A stretch of DNA of 32,287 bases from Thermoplasmatota archaeon (GCA_016930995.1 JAFGFQ010000037.1:1-32287); one strand, 5' to 3'. Numbered from the stretch's first letter, positions 7,824 through 16,307 are shown. The notes: generated by a model not told the origin, from the sequence alone. Numbers and translations are program-made.

Positions 7824-8879
7824 AGGACAACTTGTTATAGTTGACCCAGTTATACAGTCATTATAATATAATACTCGTATAGGAACGACCCATTCATCAC
7901 CACCTAGTAAAACATACTCAATTTCCCAGTTGTTATATGCATCGTAAATGAAATTACGAACCTGTGATGCAGTATCATTACAATTATCTAAAGATGACGA
8001 TGAAGTATTCCAATAATACGGATCATTCTTGATTTCATCAATAGTAACAATGTTGGTACTAATTCCAGTATCATTTTTATAATCCGCTAAGTCTTGAAAA
8101 GTGTACCAATCACGAGCACTTGATGGGAATGGATTTGCGTTTATGAGAAAATTTTTAGTGATGATTATATAATTATAGGATTCTGAAGGATCAACAATTG
8201 ATGAATGTGCTGGAGTGGGAGGATACGTTACATATGTATTTTCCATTGAAAAATTGTCAGCTATCTGATGCATTGCCATTTTGTCAGCTAAAAGCCCCCT
8301 AAATAAAGAACTGACAGAACCAGATTCGTTTGTATTAATTGTTACTGTCATATTTTCATAATAATAGATTTCACCAGTTTCTTTAATATAATGAACAGGA
8401 TATAAATTGAATTCTAAAATAGAATAACCTCGGAAATTATATATGCCAGTAATAAAAGATAAATTCGTTGGGTACGGGATAGAAGAATTATAATAATATG
8501 ATGAAAAATTATAATATTCTATTGAGGTATAATTATTTATTACATATCCTCCAATTGTTATATTATATCCATTTCCCAAGGAAATATTTCCACTATATGT
8601 AACGTTGATTAAATCTATAATTCCTTTTTGAGGAAGGAGAACTTTATATGATTTTATAGGTAGCAAGGGTAAACTTGGAAAACCTGTTGTATATAAACCT
8701 TCTATTGTCACATAATCAGAAATATTACTAGAAATATTAACTTGATTAATCTCAGGTTCAGAAAAATTAAAATCAAAATTAATCGTTTCTGCTGAAACAC
8801 AGTATATAGATTCAATTGATATTAAAAAAATTATAAAAAGTCCAATTTCAAGTATTACTTTTATTAAATTTTTTTTCAT
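7638..8879 (-). pseudogene. C25 (gingipain-like) secreted cysteine peptidase, 3'-truncated
   Basis: This is a 413-residue ORF. It has a signal peptide (hydrophobic residues about 8-24), then a C25-type propeptide region with GFPSLPLLPIKSYKVLLPQ. After it comes the first part of a gingipain-like catalytic domain: YNIIITKNFL, IRNFIYDAYNNWEIEYVLLG-type text, GGDEWVVPIRV, SDLYYSCLNG and EVYVGRA. The frame stops right after NFVYKTL. The catalytic His and Cys of C25 peptidases lie beyond this point and are missing, so the product should be inactive. The lost part begins exactly where the plus-strand gene at 7011 also loses its own sequence. The ATG at 8879 has a strong GGAGGA ribosome site. About fifteen N-x-S/T sequons occur in the protein, consistent with a glycosylated cell-surface or secreted protein. 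Confidence 0.72.
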
Positions 8880-9016
8880 TTTTTTATTCCTCCGTTAATT
8901 AATAAATAATGGAATATTTCTATCATTTAATTACTTTACTAAATTTTTTAAAAAAATTATTATTTTTTTTTTCATAAAACATTCGTTAAAATAATTCAAT
9001 TTTCCTATAAACAAAA

Positions 9017-9026
9017 AGTATAAATA
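9017..9026 (+). promoter_or_regulatory. TATA box for the 9062 gene
   Basis: AGTATAAATA contains a textbook archaeal TATAAATA about 40 nt before the ATG at 9062. It predicts a start near 9047 and a short leader that includes the GGAGGA ribosome site at about 9053-9058. The 8880-9061 gap is otherwise long A and T runs between two divergent genes. Confidence 0.5.
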
Positions 9027-9061
9027 CTAAGATAAGCATTTTAACTAATAATGGAGGAAAA

Positions 9062-9673
9062 ATGATATTGAGAAATTCATTTAAAACCATAATAATTTCA
9101 TTTATGATTTTTTCAGGAATTCTTATTTCTCCATGGATTGAAAATGTCAAGAGCAATGATTGTGGTGATCCACCAAGTTGGCCGGTGATCTCAGGATACA
9201 TAGGATGGAATAATTGGTACATCAGCTATGTTGTTGTCACTTTCGTTGGAATTATAAATAATACTTTTTATCGCATTGATGAGGGGAATTGGACGAAATA
9301 TATAACATATTTTTCAATAAAAACAGAAGGCATACATTTGTTGGAATGGGCATGCGATTCTAATTTATCTGAAATTTATTCAATGAATATCATGATAGAT
9401 TTCAGTCCTCCTACTGCACAGATCACAATGCATAAAATTAGTTTATTAACATGGAAAGCTGTATTTGATGTATATGACGAGATAAGTGGTATTAATAAAG
9501 TATGGTTTGAATGGACAAATTCTACTGATACAGAACCACCATATGAATTTATCTGGCATGGATCTTGGTGGTGGATTTCTTTTTGGTCTTTTATTTATAC
9601 ATTGTTTTTGGGATATAATACTGATTATCCATTTGATGCCTGGGATAACGCTGGGAACCATATTCTTTTTTAA
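9062..9673 (+). CDS. Secreted protein with OmpL47/Ig-like domain
   Basis: The protein has 203 residues. A signal peptide covers about residues 1-30 (TIIISFMIFSGILISPWIE). The segment GWNNWYISYVVVTFVG, then FYRIDEGNWTKY and EGIHLLEWACDSN, matches the pattern of OmpL47-type beta-sandwich (Ig-like) domains found in large archaeal and bacterial surface proteins, often several in a row. A second, poorer copy may follow after SPPTAQITMHK and ends in DAWDNAGNH. The protein stops there, which is short for such proteins, so it may be the surviving 5' end of a longer gene. GGAGGA five bases before the ATG and a TATA box upstream support the start. No catalytic domain is visible; adhesion or cell-surface structure is the likely kind of role. 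Confidence 0.6.
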   Translation: MILRNSFKTIIISFMIFSGILISPWIENVKSNDCGDPPSWPVISGYIGWNNWYISYVVVTFVGIINNTFYRIDEGNWTKYITYFSIKTEGIHLLEWACDSNLSEIYSMNIMIDFSPPTAQITMHKISLLTWKAVFDVYDEISGINKVWFEWTNSTDTEPPYEFIWHGSWWWISFWSFIYTLFLGYNTDYPFDAWDNAGNHILF

Positions 9674-9789
9674 AAAAAAAAAATTAATGCAAGTTCATAA
9701 CCTATTTTCCGTTTAATCATGGATTTCACGGAGTTTTAGGAACGTTCCCAACTTCATTGGTATGAAACCATTCTTTCCAACTTGAATCG

Positions 9790-10389
9790 TTATAATCGAT
9801 GTGTCTGGTGACGATGAAAATAATCGATGAGATGCTGCGTTGAACTATTCAAAGGAATAATACGCTGTCCCGTTTTACCATCAACACAGATAGACAGTCC
9901 ATCATCTTCTTGAACAATACTCCCGACTTTTAATGAAAGGAACTCGCCAGGTCGAGTACCAAGGTCATAATGAACAGCAATCATTACTTTTTGGAGAAAT
10001 GGTTTACACGCATCAATCATCCTTTTGATTTCATCATCTGTAAGGAGTTCAGCTTTCGTTTTCAATTTATATGCTTTCTTTTTATTGATTTCAATCCATC
10101 GTACTTGGTCAGGGACTTTATCACCTGTTTGCCATCCATAAAGCCATTTGAAAAACTTTTTGATTACTGTTTTATGAGTGACAATCGTATATGGTTGGAT
10201 GTGCTCGTGATTTACGAGCCAGCTGAAATAATCTACAATATCGTCCTTTGTTACCTCTTTCATTGGTCTGTTAATGTAGTTATCAAATCTTCTTAGAACA
10301 TACCCTTCTAACTTGATTGTTTCTAATGATTTACCGCTGTTTCTCTCTTTTTGATATTGTTCAAACAGCTGTTGATTTTCACTCATCAT
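9790..10389 (-). pseudogene. Tyrosine recombinase/integrase, C-terminally truncated
   Basis: From the ATG at 10389 the product is about 199 residues. The N-terminal SAM-like core-binding domain is intact (FEQYQKERNSGKSLETIKLE, then DIVDYFSWL and TVIKKFFKWLYGW). The catalytic domain begins with LLTDDEIKRMIDACKPFLQK and has the first catalytic arginine in DLGTRPGEFLSLKVG, followed by the beta strands DGKTGQRIIPLN. The frame ends at DYFHRHQTHRL, before the HxxR box and the nucleophilic Tyr, so it cannot recombine DNA. Reading the downstream bases in the other two frames did not recover those motifs. The upstream in-frame region to 10539 was excluded because it has no protein-like character and overlaps the promoters. 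The family resembles XerA/archaeal integrases; it could be a chromosomal Xer relative or a mobile-element integrase. Confidence 0.8.
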
Positions 10390-10407
10390 AACAGGAGGGG
10401 TTTCCTG

Positions 10408-10417
10408 CTTTATATGC
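10408..10417 (-). promoter_or_regulatory. TATA-like box of the recombinase remnant
   Basis: The minus strand reads GCATATAAAG, centred about 24 nt from the ATG at 10389. That is the spacing expected for a leaderless archaeal transcript, and it helps choose that ATG over the longer frame. Confidence 0.4.
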
Positions 10418-10464
10418 GGAGTGCTACTTGGGGGAGGGTAGCGCGGTTTATCTCGTATGGGAGA

Positions 10465-10475
10465 ATATTTAATAC
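10465..10475 (+). promoter_or_regulatory. TATA-like box of the nonulosonic-acid cluster
   Basis: ATATTTAATAC lies about 46 nt before the ATG at 10516, predicting transcription from about 10495. It is divergent from the recombinase remnant and is the first such box in front of the nine-gene cluster. Confidence 0.4.
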
Positions 10476-10515
10476 TAATCACACTACCCTGTAAACGAGA
10501 AAAGTGACGTTGTCT

Positions 10516-12054
10516 ATGAAAAAACTCGCACCAGAACAACTCGCTTCACAAATCATCGAATTTTACAACGATTATGATTTAAAGGTCTCAGGGAAAATCA
10601 ATGATCAGACTGCTTATCAACTCATTGCCTCAATCGAACAACACTATCAGACAGATACTATCCGGCTCACGGATGGGACTCGCATCTGGAACCTCCTTCG
10701 CATCTTCCTGTACTCGCATTTCCAGAAGATCGGTGAGAAAACAGGAAAAAGAACACTCAATATCCAAACCATGAAAGCTGTGTTTTCGATTCTCAAAGAA
10801 AGTTTTATTCCCCTGAGATTCCCACAGAACATTACAGTCTGCGGGTTTTCCAGCGCTGAAAGTAGAAAACTCTACAACGACACCTATTATGACATTTACC
10901 TTGATCCGTTATACGACATCCTAGGAGATGCACTGGCCGTCTTCGAATGGCCTGAGACGACAGGGTACCGGAGAAAATACGACAAACCTGTGTACTCGAA
11001 ACATCATGTCCCTATGCACATCCCACTCTGGTCAACAACTTTTTGGGAACTCCTCATTCATAAGATCACCGGACGAAGGAATTTTTCGTTGGAATCCGAA
11101 GACATTCTCCAAGAAATCATCGTGTATATTAGCACCACCGCCTCAGTCGATAAAGCAACACTTACCAAAGACATCGATGATTTTATCACTGTTTTTGTTT
11201 CCATGAAACGCTTCCTCTCCAACATCCTTAAAAAGATAAAACCACGAGCGGTTCTTATCCGGTGCGGGTACGGAAGATTCCCCATGGCGCTCTCCCAAGC
11301 CTGCCGAGAATTACATATTCCACCCGTTGAACTCCAACATGGTCTTATCACCTCCTATCTTCCAGCATACCGACGCGCGACTCCAACATCAAACACAGAT
11401 TGTCTCCCGGAATATCTCCTTGCCCAGGGAGATATCTATGCAGAGATGGTACGAGATGGCAACCTCTTTGACAAAGACAAGGTTCTCTCCACAGGCTATC
11501 CCTACCTTCAGCGTCTTTTACATGAAAAAAAAGAAGACCTTCACCCAAAACAGACCTACTCATCATTCCCCAAGAATATTCTGTTTACCTCTCAATGGAT
11601 CGTCGCTACCGAGATAAAAGATTTTGTTATGACCATCGCCGACCAACTCGAACAACAGCATCTGGACATCGGGATTCTCTTCAAACCACATCCCTACGAT
11701 AAGAACACATATACAGACCTACAAAAAAACAAACATATCATCTTGATCAATAAATATGAAGACACCTTCAAACTCTTCAGCTGTGCAGATATCCATTCCA
11801 CCGTTTATTCTACTAGTGGGCTGGAAGCAATGGCGTTTAGCATCCCGAACATCTTTGTTGACATCTACAACCTGGCTGACTCCACCACACCGTATCTTGT
11901 TCAGTCGCCGACTCAATTCATTGAATCAGTCACTACTATCCTATCCCTGTACAAGGATATTGTTCTGGAGACAAAAACAGTCGCAGACCTCTTCTTTACA
12001 CCGTCTCCAGAGGAACATTTTAGAAAATTCTTCACCGATTTAAAAATCCTGTAA
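10516..12054 (+). CDS. Putative GT-B glycosyltransferase, candidate nonulosonic-acid transferase
   Basis: The protein has 512 residues from the ATG at 10516; an in-frame GTG at 10504 would add four. It has no signal peptide or clear membrane segment. The middle contains IPPVELQHGLIT, a motif shared by several capsule and surface-polysaccharide glycosyltransferases and by CDP-glycerol-type transferases. The C-terminal half has ILFTSQWIVATEI, FKPHPYDKN and STSGLEAMAFSIP, which look like the donor-binding half of a GT-B fold. The N-terminal 250 residues are not recognised. As first gene of a cluster that otherwise makes a CMP-activated nine-carbon sugar, the natural guess is that it transfers that sugar. 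That function is inferred from position; a family outside the known sialyltransferases is possible. Confidence 0.6.
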   Translation: MKKLAPEQLASQIIEFYNDYDLKVSGKINDQTAYQLIASIEQHYQTDTIRLTDGTRIWNLLRIFLYSHFQKIGEKTGKRTLNIQTMKAVFSILKESFIPLRFPQNITVCGFSSAESRKLYNDTYYDIYLDPLYDILGDALAVFEWPETTGYRRKYDKPVYSKHHVPMHIPLWSTTFWELLIHKITGRRNFSLESEDILQEIIVYISTTASVDKATLTKDIDDFITVFVSMKRFLSNILKKIKPRAVLIRCGYGRFPMALSQACRELHIPPVELQHGLITSYLPAYRRATPTSNTDCLPEYLLAQGDIYAEMVRDGNLFDKDKVLSTGYPYLQRLLHEKKEDLHPKQTYSSFPKNILFTSQWIVATEIKDFVMTIADQLEQQHLDIGILFKPHPYDKNTYTDLQKNKHIILINKYEDTFKLFSCADIHSTVYSTSGLEAMAFSIPNIFVDIYNLADSTTPYLVQSPTQFIESVTTILSLYKDIVLETKTVADLFFTPSPEEHFRKFFTDLKIL

Positions 12055-12116
12055 ACCATTCTCCTAAGCAAAAGATTATTAGGGAATTCCTGGTTTGCTC
12101 ATCAAAGGAGAAACCT

Positions 12117-13184
12117 ATGCCAAAAACACAACATCTCACAGCATATATCATCGCAGAAACCGCCTATAACCATGAGGGTGACAGGAAATATCTCTATCAA
12201 ATGATCGAGGAGATTGCAACGTTACGACTCAACGCAGTGAAATTTCATCTCTTGTTAAATCTCGACAGTTACATGAAACCATCCCATCCGCTGTACCAAC
12301 AGATGAAGAAGTGGATGTTTACCCAGAACCAATGGAACGAGATCCTCTCCTTTGCCGCTAAAAAAAAGCTTGATGTCGTCGCACTCTGCGATGACGTCGA
12401 AAGCATCCGCTATATCATCTCGAAGAAAAAACAGGTCAGTTATCTCGAACTGCACGCGACCAGTCTGAATGATTTCTTTATGCTGCGAGAAGCAGCAGCA
12501 TTCAACGGTCCGATCATCCTTGGGATTGGCGGTTCCTCGATTAACGATATCTCCTATGCAATCGATTTCCTCCGACATCACGGCAAACAAGATATCATTC
12601 TCATGTATGGATTCCAGAGCTACCCAACGAACTATGCTGACATCAACCTTGCGAAGATGCATGCACTCCAACATCTCTTCCACCTGCCTATTGGATATGC
12701 AGACCACACCAAGTATAACGACCCAAACAACGTCGTCATCAGTATCGCTGCAGCGATGATGGGGTTTCCAATCCTTGAAAAACATTACACCCTTGACCCG
12801 GGAAAAGAACGCATCGATTACCATGCAGCGGTCGGGAAAAAACAAATGGGGTTAATCCGCGATTTGATGAATCTCGTTATCCAGTTACATGGCAGTGGTC
12901 AAATCACTCTGAGTGAACCAGAGAAAGCCTATGGGAATATCGGACCAATGAAAAAAGCAATCGTTGCAAAACGAGACATCAAAAAAGGAGAGACCCTGTC
13001 GCAGGACAACCTCTGGTTCAAGAGAACCCCGGAGGAAAGCAGTATACAACAGAAACAATTCCTGCAGTTACTCGGATCCAAAGCAAAAGTTGATATGAAA
13101 AAAGACGAGGTCTTAGACTTCAGTAAAATCGAGTATAAATTTAAGACCTTAAATCTTGATCAATTCACCAACATAAAGAAATAA
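12117..13184 (+). CDS. Divergent NeuB-family synthase with SAF domain
   Basis: This is a 355-residue relative of sialic acid synthase, which condenses phosphoenolpyruvate with an N-acetyl hexosamine. Aligned by eye to the canonical copy at 14110, it keeps the TIM-barrel frame: IIAETAYNHEG for AEAGINHNG, AVKFH for AVKFQ, and both metal histidines, His197 in GYADHT and His223 in EKHYTLD. It differs at substrate loops: STPHS becomes CDDVES, FGSGD becomes LHATS, the LHCTTNYP region becomes MYGFQSYPTNY, and GPDHAAS becomes IDYHAAV. The C-terminal SAF (antifreeze-like) domain has FKRTPEES where the canonical copy has IKRPGTGL. It is probably a PEP-using synthase for a different acceptor, or a partner subunit. 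The AAAGGAG ribosome site ends 6 nt before the ATG. Confidence 0.8.
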   Translation: MPKTQHLTAYIIAETAYNHEGDRKYLYQMIEEIATLRLNAVKFHLLLNLDSYMKPSHPLYQQMKKWMFTQNQWNEILSFAAKKKLDVVALCDDVESIRYIISKKKQVSYLELHATSLNDFFMLREAAAFNGPIILGIGGSSINDISYAIDFLRHHGKQDIILMYGFQSYPTNYADINLAKMHALQHLFHLPIGYADHTKYNDPNNVVISIAAAMMGFPILEKHYTLDPGKERIDYHAAVGKKQMGLIRDLMNLVIQLHGSGQITLSEPEKAYGNIGPMKKAIVAKRDIKKGETLSQDNLWFKRTPEESSIQQKQFLQLLGSKAKVDMKKDEVLDFSKIEYKFKTLNLDQFTNIKK

Positions 13185-13206
13185 AGTCCCAAAGGATGGT
13201 ACCCTC

Positions 13207-14022
13207 ATGAGAATTGGTTTTTTGATCACCGCACGATTAAAGTCATCGCGACTCCCGTTGAAAATCATGAAGGACTTGAACGGCAAACCAGTCATCCAAC
13301 GTCTCGTCGAACGGGCACAGGAAATTCAGAGCATCCCAGATAAGGATATCGTGATCTGCACCTCAGCTGCCCCTCAAGACCAACCCCTGATTGAAATAGC
13401 GGAAAAAACCCATGTCTCCTATTTCCTCGGAGATCCTGCGGATGTCCTGCAGCGGCTTCATGATGCTGCTTTGTCTCACAAGCTTGATTACGCACTTGGG
13501 ATTACCGCAGACAACCCCTTGTTTTCCATTGAATACGCAAACAAGATAGTCGACACAATCAAACGACAACGACCAGATTTTATCAAAATCCAGGGACTCC
13601 CTTTCGGGACTGCGGTATGGGGCATGAACGTCAAAGCACTCCAGACCATCTGCAGGGTGAAAACCATCGTTGATACGGAAATCTGGGGATACCTTATCGA
13701 CCGGCCTGAACTGTTCGGTGTCGTCACACTGACGGCAGACAAACATGTCAACCGCCCAGAATACAGACTTACCCTTGACTATCAAGAGGATTACGAACTC
13801 CTGAAGCATCTCTATACGGCCATCCCCTTTACCACCACCTTGAAATTAGAAACAGTAGTCGGATACCTGGATAAACACCCTGAGGTCGCCGCCATTAATG
13901 CACAGTGCGTCCAACTTGATTTGGACCAAAAAATCAAAGAGCAAATACAACGGAACTACCAAGAGCATTTTCAAGAAATCAAAAAAATAAAACACGAGAT
14001 TTACTCAGGGAGACTCGTTTAA
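13207..14022 (+). CDS. SpsF/KdsB-type cytidylyltransferase
   Basis: The protein has 271 residues. It starts with FLITARLKSSRLPLKIM and LNGKPVIQRLVERAQ, the nucleotide-binding signature of the CMP-KDO/SpsF group rather than the IPARGGSK form of classical NeuA. GDPADVLQRLHDAA and LGITADNPLF (metal-binding Asp) follow, and DYQEDYELLKHLY near residue 200 matches the family C-terminal half. It would activate the nonulosonic acid made by the neighbouring NeuB proteins with CTP to the CMP-sugar. The last 40 residues form a charged helix unlike the compact end of KdsB. It lies 22 nt behind the NeuB-like gene with an AAAGGATGG ribosome site. An SpsF role in another sugar pathway cannot be ruled out. 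Confidence 0.8.
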   Translation: MRIGFLITARLKSSRLPLKIMKDLNGKPVIQRLVERAQEIQSIPDKDIVICTSAAPQDQPLIEIAEKTHVSYFLGDPADVLQRLHDAALSHKLDYALGITADNPLFSIEYANKIVDTIKRQRPDFIKIQGLPFGTAVWGMNVKALQTICRVKTIVDTEIWGYLIDRPELFGVVTLTADKHVNRPEYRLTLDYQEDYELLKHLYTAIPFTTTLKLETVVGYLDKHPEVAAINAQCVQLDLDQKIKEQIQRNYQEHFQEIKKIKHEIYSGRLV

Positions 14023-14058
14023 GATTATCTCAAGAGTCTCGTCCTTTAAAAAATGAAC

Positions 14059-14067
14059 TTTTAATAC
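14059..14067 (+). promoter_or_regulatory. Possible internal TATA-like box before neuB
   Basis: TTTTAATAC lies about 47 nt ahead of the ATG at 14110, in the only gap of more than 80 nt inside the cluster. The spacing is like that before 10516, so the second half of the cluster may also be transcribed on its own. Confidence 0.3.
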
Positions 14068-14109
14068 TGGTTCGTCGTTACCATTGACTGTTTGTATCGC
14101 TAGGTATCT

Positions 14110-15159
14110 ATGATAAAGACCATAAATATAGGACAAAAACGCATCGGGGAAAAACACCCGTGTTTTATCATCGCAGAGGCAGGTATCAACCACAATGGGA
14201 AACTTTCGATTGCAAAAAAACTTATTGATGCTGCGGTGCATGCCGGTGCTGATGCAGTAAAATTCCAGACCTTTAAAGCAGAAGGCGTCGTCACAGACAA
14301 TGTCGACATCGCGTCCTACGCAAAGAAGAATATCAAAGGAAGTCTCACACAACTCCAGATGATAAAGCACTACGAACTCCCCTATGAATCATTTAAAGAA
14401 CTCAAACACTACTGCGACAAAAAAAAGATACTGTTCTTATCTACACCCCATTCATTTGATGCCATCGATTTCTTAGAGGACCTCGTCCCAGCATATAAGT
14501 TTGGTTCTGGAGACCTAACCAATATTCCTACGTTACAGTATGCAGCAAAGAAACACAAACCAATCCTCCTTGGAACGGGCATGGCCTCCCTTCAAGAAGT
14601 ACGCGACGCAATCAGAGCCATTCACAAATCTGGGAACCACCACGTGATCGCTCTGCATTGTACCACCAATTATCCTTGTCCATTTACTGAAGTCAACCTC
14701 CGGGCTCTGCTTACGATGCAGCATACACTCGACTGCCTGGTAGGATATTCCGATCACACCAGAGGGACTACCGTCCCACTGATGGCAGCCACCCTTGGTG
14801 CAGTCGTCATCGAAAAACATTTCACCCTTGATAGGACCATGCCGGGTCCTGACCATGCTGCCTCACTTGAACCAACGGAACTTGTACAGATGGTTACCGA
14901 TATACGAAACGTCGAAACGGTCCTTGGCAGTTATGCAAAAAAACCAACACAATCAGAAAAAGAGATCATGAGACTTGTCAGAAAAAGCATTGTCGCACGC
15001 CACCCCATCAAAAAAGGAGTAGTTCTCAAGAAAAACATGCTTGCTATCAAACGACCCGGAACTGGACTATCACCAGCTCACTTAGAACATCTACTTGGGA
15101 GAAAAACAAAAAAACCAATAAAAAAAGACCAACTTGTTCGGCTCAACATGGTTGAATGA
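14110..15159 (+). CDS. neuB: N-acetylneuraminate/legionaminate synthase
   Basis: The protein has 349 residues, the standard length for NeuB/LegI/PseI. It condenses phosphoenolpyruvate with a 2-acetamido hexose to a nine-carbon alpha-keto acid. AEAGINHNG (22-30), AVKFQTF (49-55), STPHS (111-115), KFGSGD (130-135) and LHCTTNYP (182-189) are all intact. The metal ligands are His216 in GYSDHT and His237 in EKHFTLD, one residue off the His215/His236 of Neisseria NeuB. The C-terminal SAF domain carries KRPGTGL with Arg315, equivalent to the Arg that reaches into the partner's active site. The epimerase behind it and the dehydratase/aminotransferase/acyltransferase set make a legionaminate-type substrate more likely than plain ManNAc. 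The stop overlaps the first possible ATG of the next gene. Confidence 0.92.
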   Translation: MIKTINIGQKRIGEKHPCFIIAEAGINHNGKLSIAKKLIDAAVHAGADAVKFQTFKAEGVVTDNVDIASYAKKNIKGSLTQLQMIKHYELPYESFKELKHYCDKKKILFLSTPHSFDAIDFLEDLVPAYKFGSGDLTNIPTLQYAAKKHKPILLGTGMASLQEVRDAIRAIHKSGNHHVIALHCTTNYPCPFTEVNLRALLTMQHTLDCLVGYSDHTRGTTVPLMAATLGAVVIEKHFTLDRTMPGPDHAASLEPTELVQMVTDIRNVETVLGSYAKKPTQSEKEIMRLVRKSIVARHPIKKGVVLKKNMLAIKRPGTGLSPAHLEHLLGRKTKKPIKKDQLVRLNMVE

Positions 15160-15161
15160 TT

Positions 15162-16307
15162 ATGAGGACAATTGCTGTGGTCACCGGTACCCGTGCAGAA
15201 TACGGATATCTCAAACCCCTTATGCATGCGCTCCAACGGGACAATACACTTCGGTTACAACCGATTATCACAGGGATGCATCTGCTTCCTTCCTTTGGAA
15301 ACACCTATAAGCTTGTTCAAAAAGACTTTCCCACAGCAAAAAAAATCCCAATGACCTACAGAGGAGATCATCTCAAAGATATGGCGTTATATCTTGCGTC
15401 TGGGATTACCGCCTTTACATCATTTTTTTCAACACAAAGACCAGACATCCTTGTTGTCCTTGGTGATCGAAGCGAATCACTTGCGGCTGCTCTGTCTGCC
15501 CTGTATCTCAACATACCTATCGCGCATATCAATGGCGGCGATGTGAGCGGGACAACCATCGATGAGTCTATCCGGCATGCGATTACAAAAATCTCCCACA
15601 TCCATTTTGTCCATACAAAGGAAAACGCTGAGCGGGTTGTAAAGATGGGAGAAGAGAAAAAAAGGATTTTCATCACCGGTGCACTCACCCTTGATACAAT
15701 TCTGCATACGACATTGCCTTCAAAAGAAGAAATATTCAAAAAATATCACCTTGACCCAAAGAAAACAACATTTCTTGTTGTTCAACATCCAATTACTACA
15801 GTAAAAGATAAAGGATATTCTCAATTTACAGAGCTTCTTCAAGCACTTGACATGGCACAACAACAGACGGTCCTGCTCTACCCCAACTGCGATGCAGGGA
15901 GTAAAAAATTCATCACTCAGATACAGAGATTTGCACAAAAACCATACCTTCATGCATTTGAAAACATACCTCATGACGAATATCTCAGCATCATGAAATC
16001 CGTCGATCTCATGATTGGAAATTCCAGCAGCGGTATCATCGAAGCACCCTCGTTTCAGATTCCAGTCATCAACATCGGAAGTCGACAACAAGGACGAAGA
16101 CGATCAACAAACATCCTTGACGTTGAACCAGATAAGAACAAAATACTTGAGGCAATCGAATATTGTCTTCATAACAAGGCATTTAGACAAAAGATCCGGA
16201 ATTGTACGAATCAGTTCGGTGATGGCTCAGCGGCACAAAAGATGATCAAAATCCTAAAAGACATCAGACTTGATGAAACACTTATCCAAAAACAGATTAC
16301 CTATTGA
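15162..16307 (+). CDS. neuC: UDP-sugar 2-epimerase (hydrolysing), NeuC/LegG-type
   Basis: The product is about 381 residues from the ATG at 15162. That start is preferred over the ATG at 15156 because GGTTGA ends 6 nt before it. TGTRAEYGYLKPL at the N-terminus, VVLGDRSES, INGGDVSGTTIDESIRHAI and IGNSSSGIIEAP are hallmarks of the hydrolysing UDP-GlcNAc 2-epimerases. These invert C2 and release the nucleotide, giving a free manno-configured amino sugar for NeuB. In sialic acid synthesis this is NeuC; in legionaminic acid synthesis the same fold (LegG) acts on the diacetamido sugar. Pseudaminate pathways use an unrelated hydrolase (PseG), so this gene argues for a legionaminate or sialate product. 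It is translationally coupled to neuB. Confidence 0.9.
   Translation: MRTIAVVTGTRAEYGYLKPLMHALQRDNTLRLQPIITGMHLLPSFGNTYKLVQKDFPTAKKIPMTYRGDHLKDMALYLASGITAFTSFFSTQRPDILVVLGDRSESLAAALSALYLNIPIAHINGGDVSGTTIDESIRHAITKISHIHFVHTKENAERVVKMGEEKKRIFITGALTLDTILHTTLPSKEEIFKKYHLDPKKTTFLVVQHPITTVKDKGYSQFTELLQALDMAQQQTVLLYPNCDAGSKKFITQIQRFAQKPYLHAFENIPHDEYLSIMKSVDLMIGNSSSGIIEAPSFQIPVINIGSRQQGRRRSTNILDVEPDKNKILEAIEYCLHNKAFRQKIRNCTNQFGDGSAAQKMIKILKDIRLDETLIQKQITY

Larger units (their letters stand above)
6960..10390. other. AT-rich decayed insertion island
   Basis: This stretch is visibly richer in A and T than the glycan genes on both sides, and it is the only part of the window without sugar-metabolism genes. 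It holds three genes for secreted proteins, a tail-to-tail truncation junction near 7630-7660, and at its right edge the N-terminal two thirds of a tyrosine recombinase (minus strand, 9790-10389). The 116 nt between 9674 and 9789 carry no gene, only a long A run and debris downstream of the broken recombinase. No terminal inverted repeats or duplicated attachment sites were found by eye, so the borders are approximate. The simplest reading is an integrated element that was later deleted and rearranged. Confidence 0.45.

Noticed and set aside
9674..9789. Missing C-terminal part of the recombinase in another frame
   Set aside because: All three minus-strand frames were read. None gives an HxxR box or a Tyr motif, so this is a truncation rather than a simple frameshift.
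10390..10539. N-terminal 50-residue extension of the recombinase frame
   Set aside because: The extra residues have no domain character, run over the divergent promoter region, and a TATA-like box lies inside them at the right distance from the ATG at 10389.
12255..12845. 196-codon minus-strand ORF
   Set aside because: It lies wholly antisense to the NeuB-like gene, is rich in Cys and unusual residue order, and has no motif or ribosome site.
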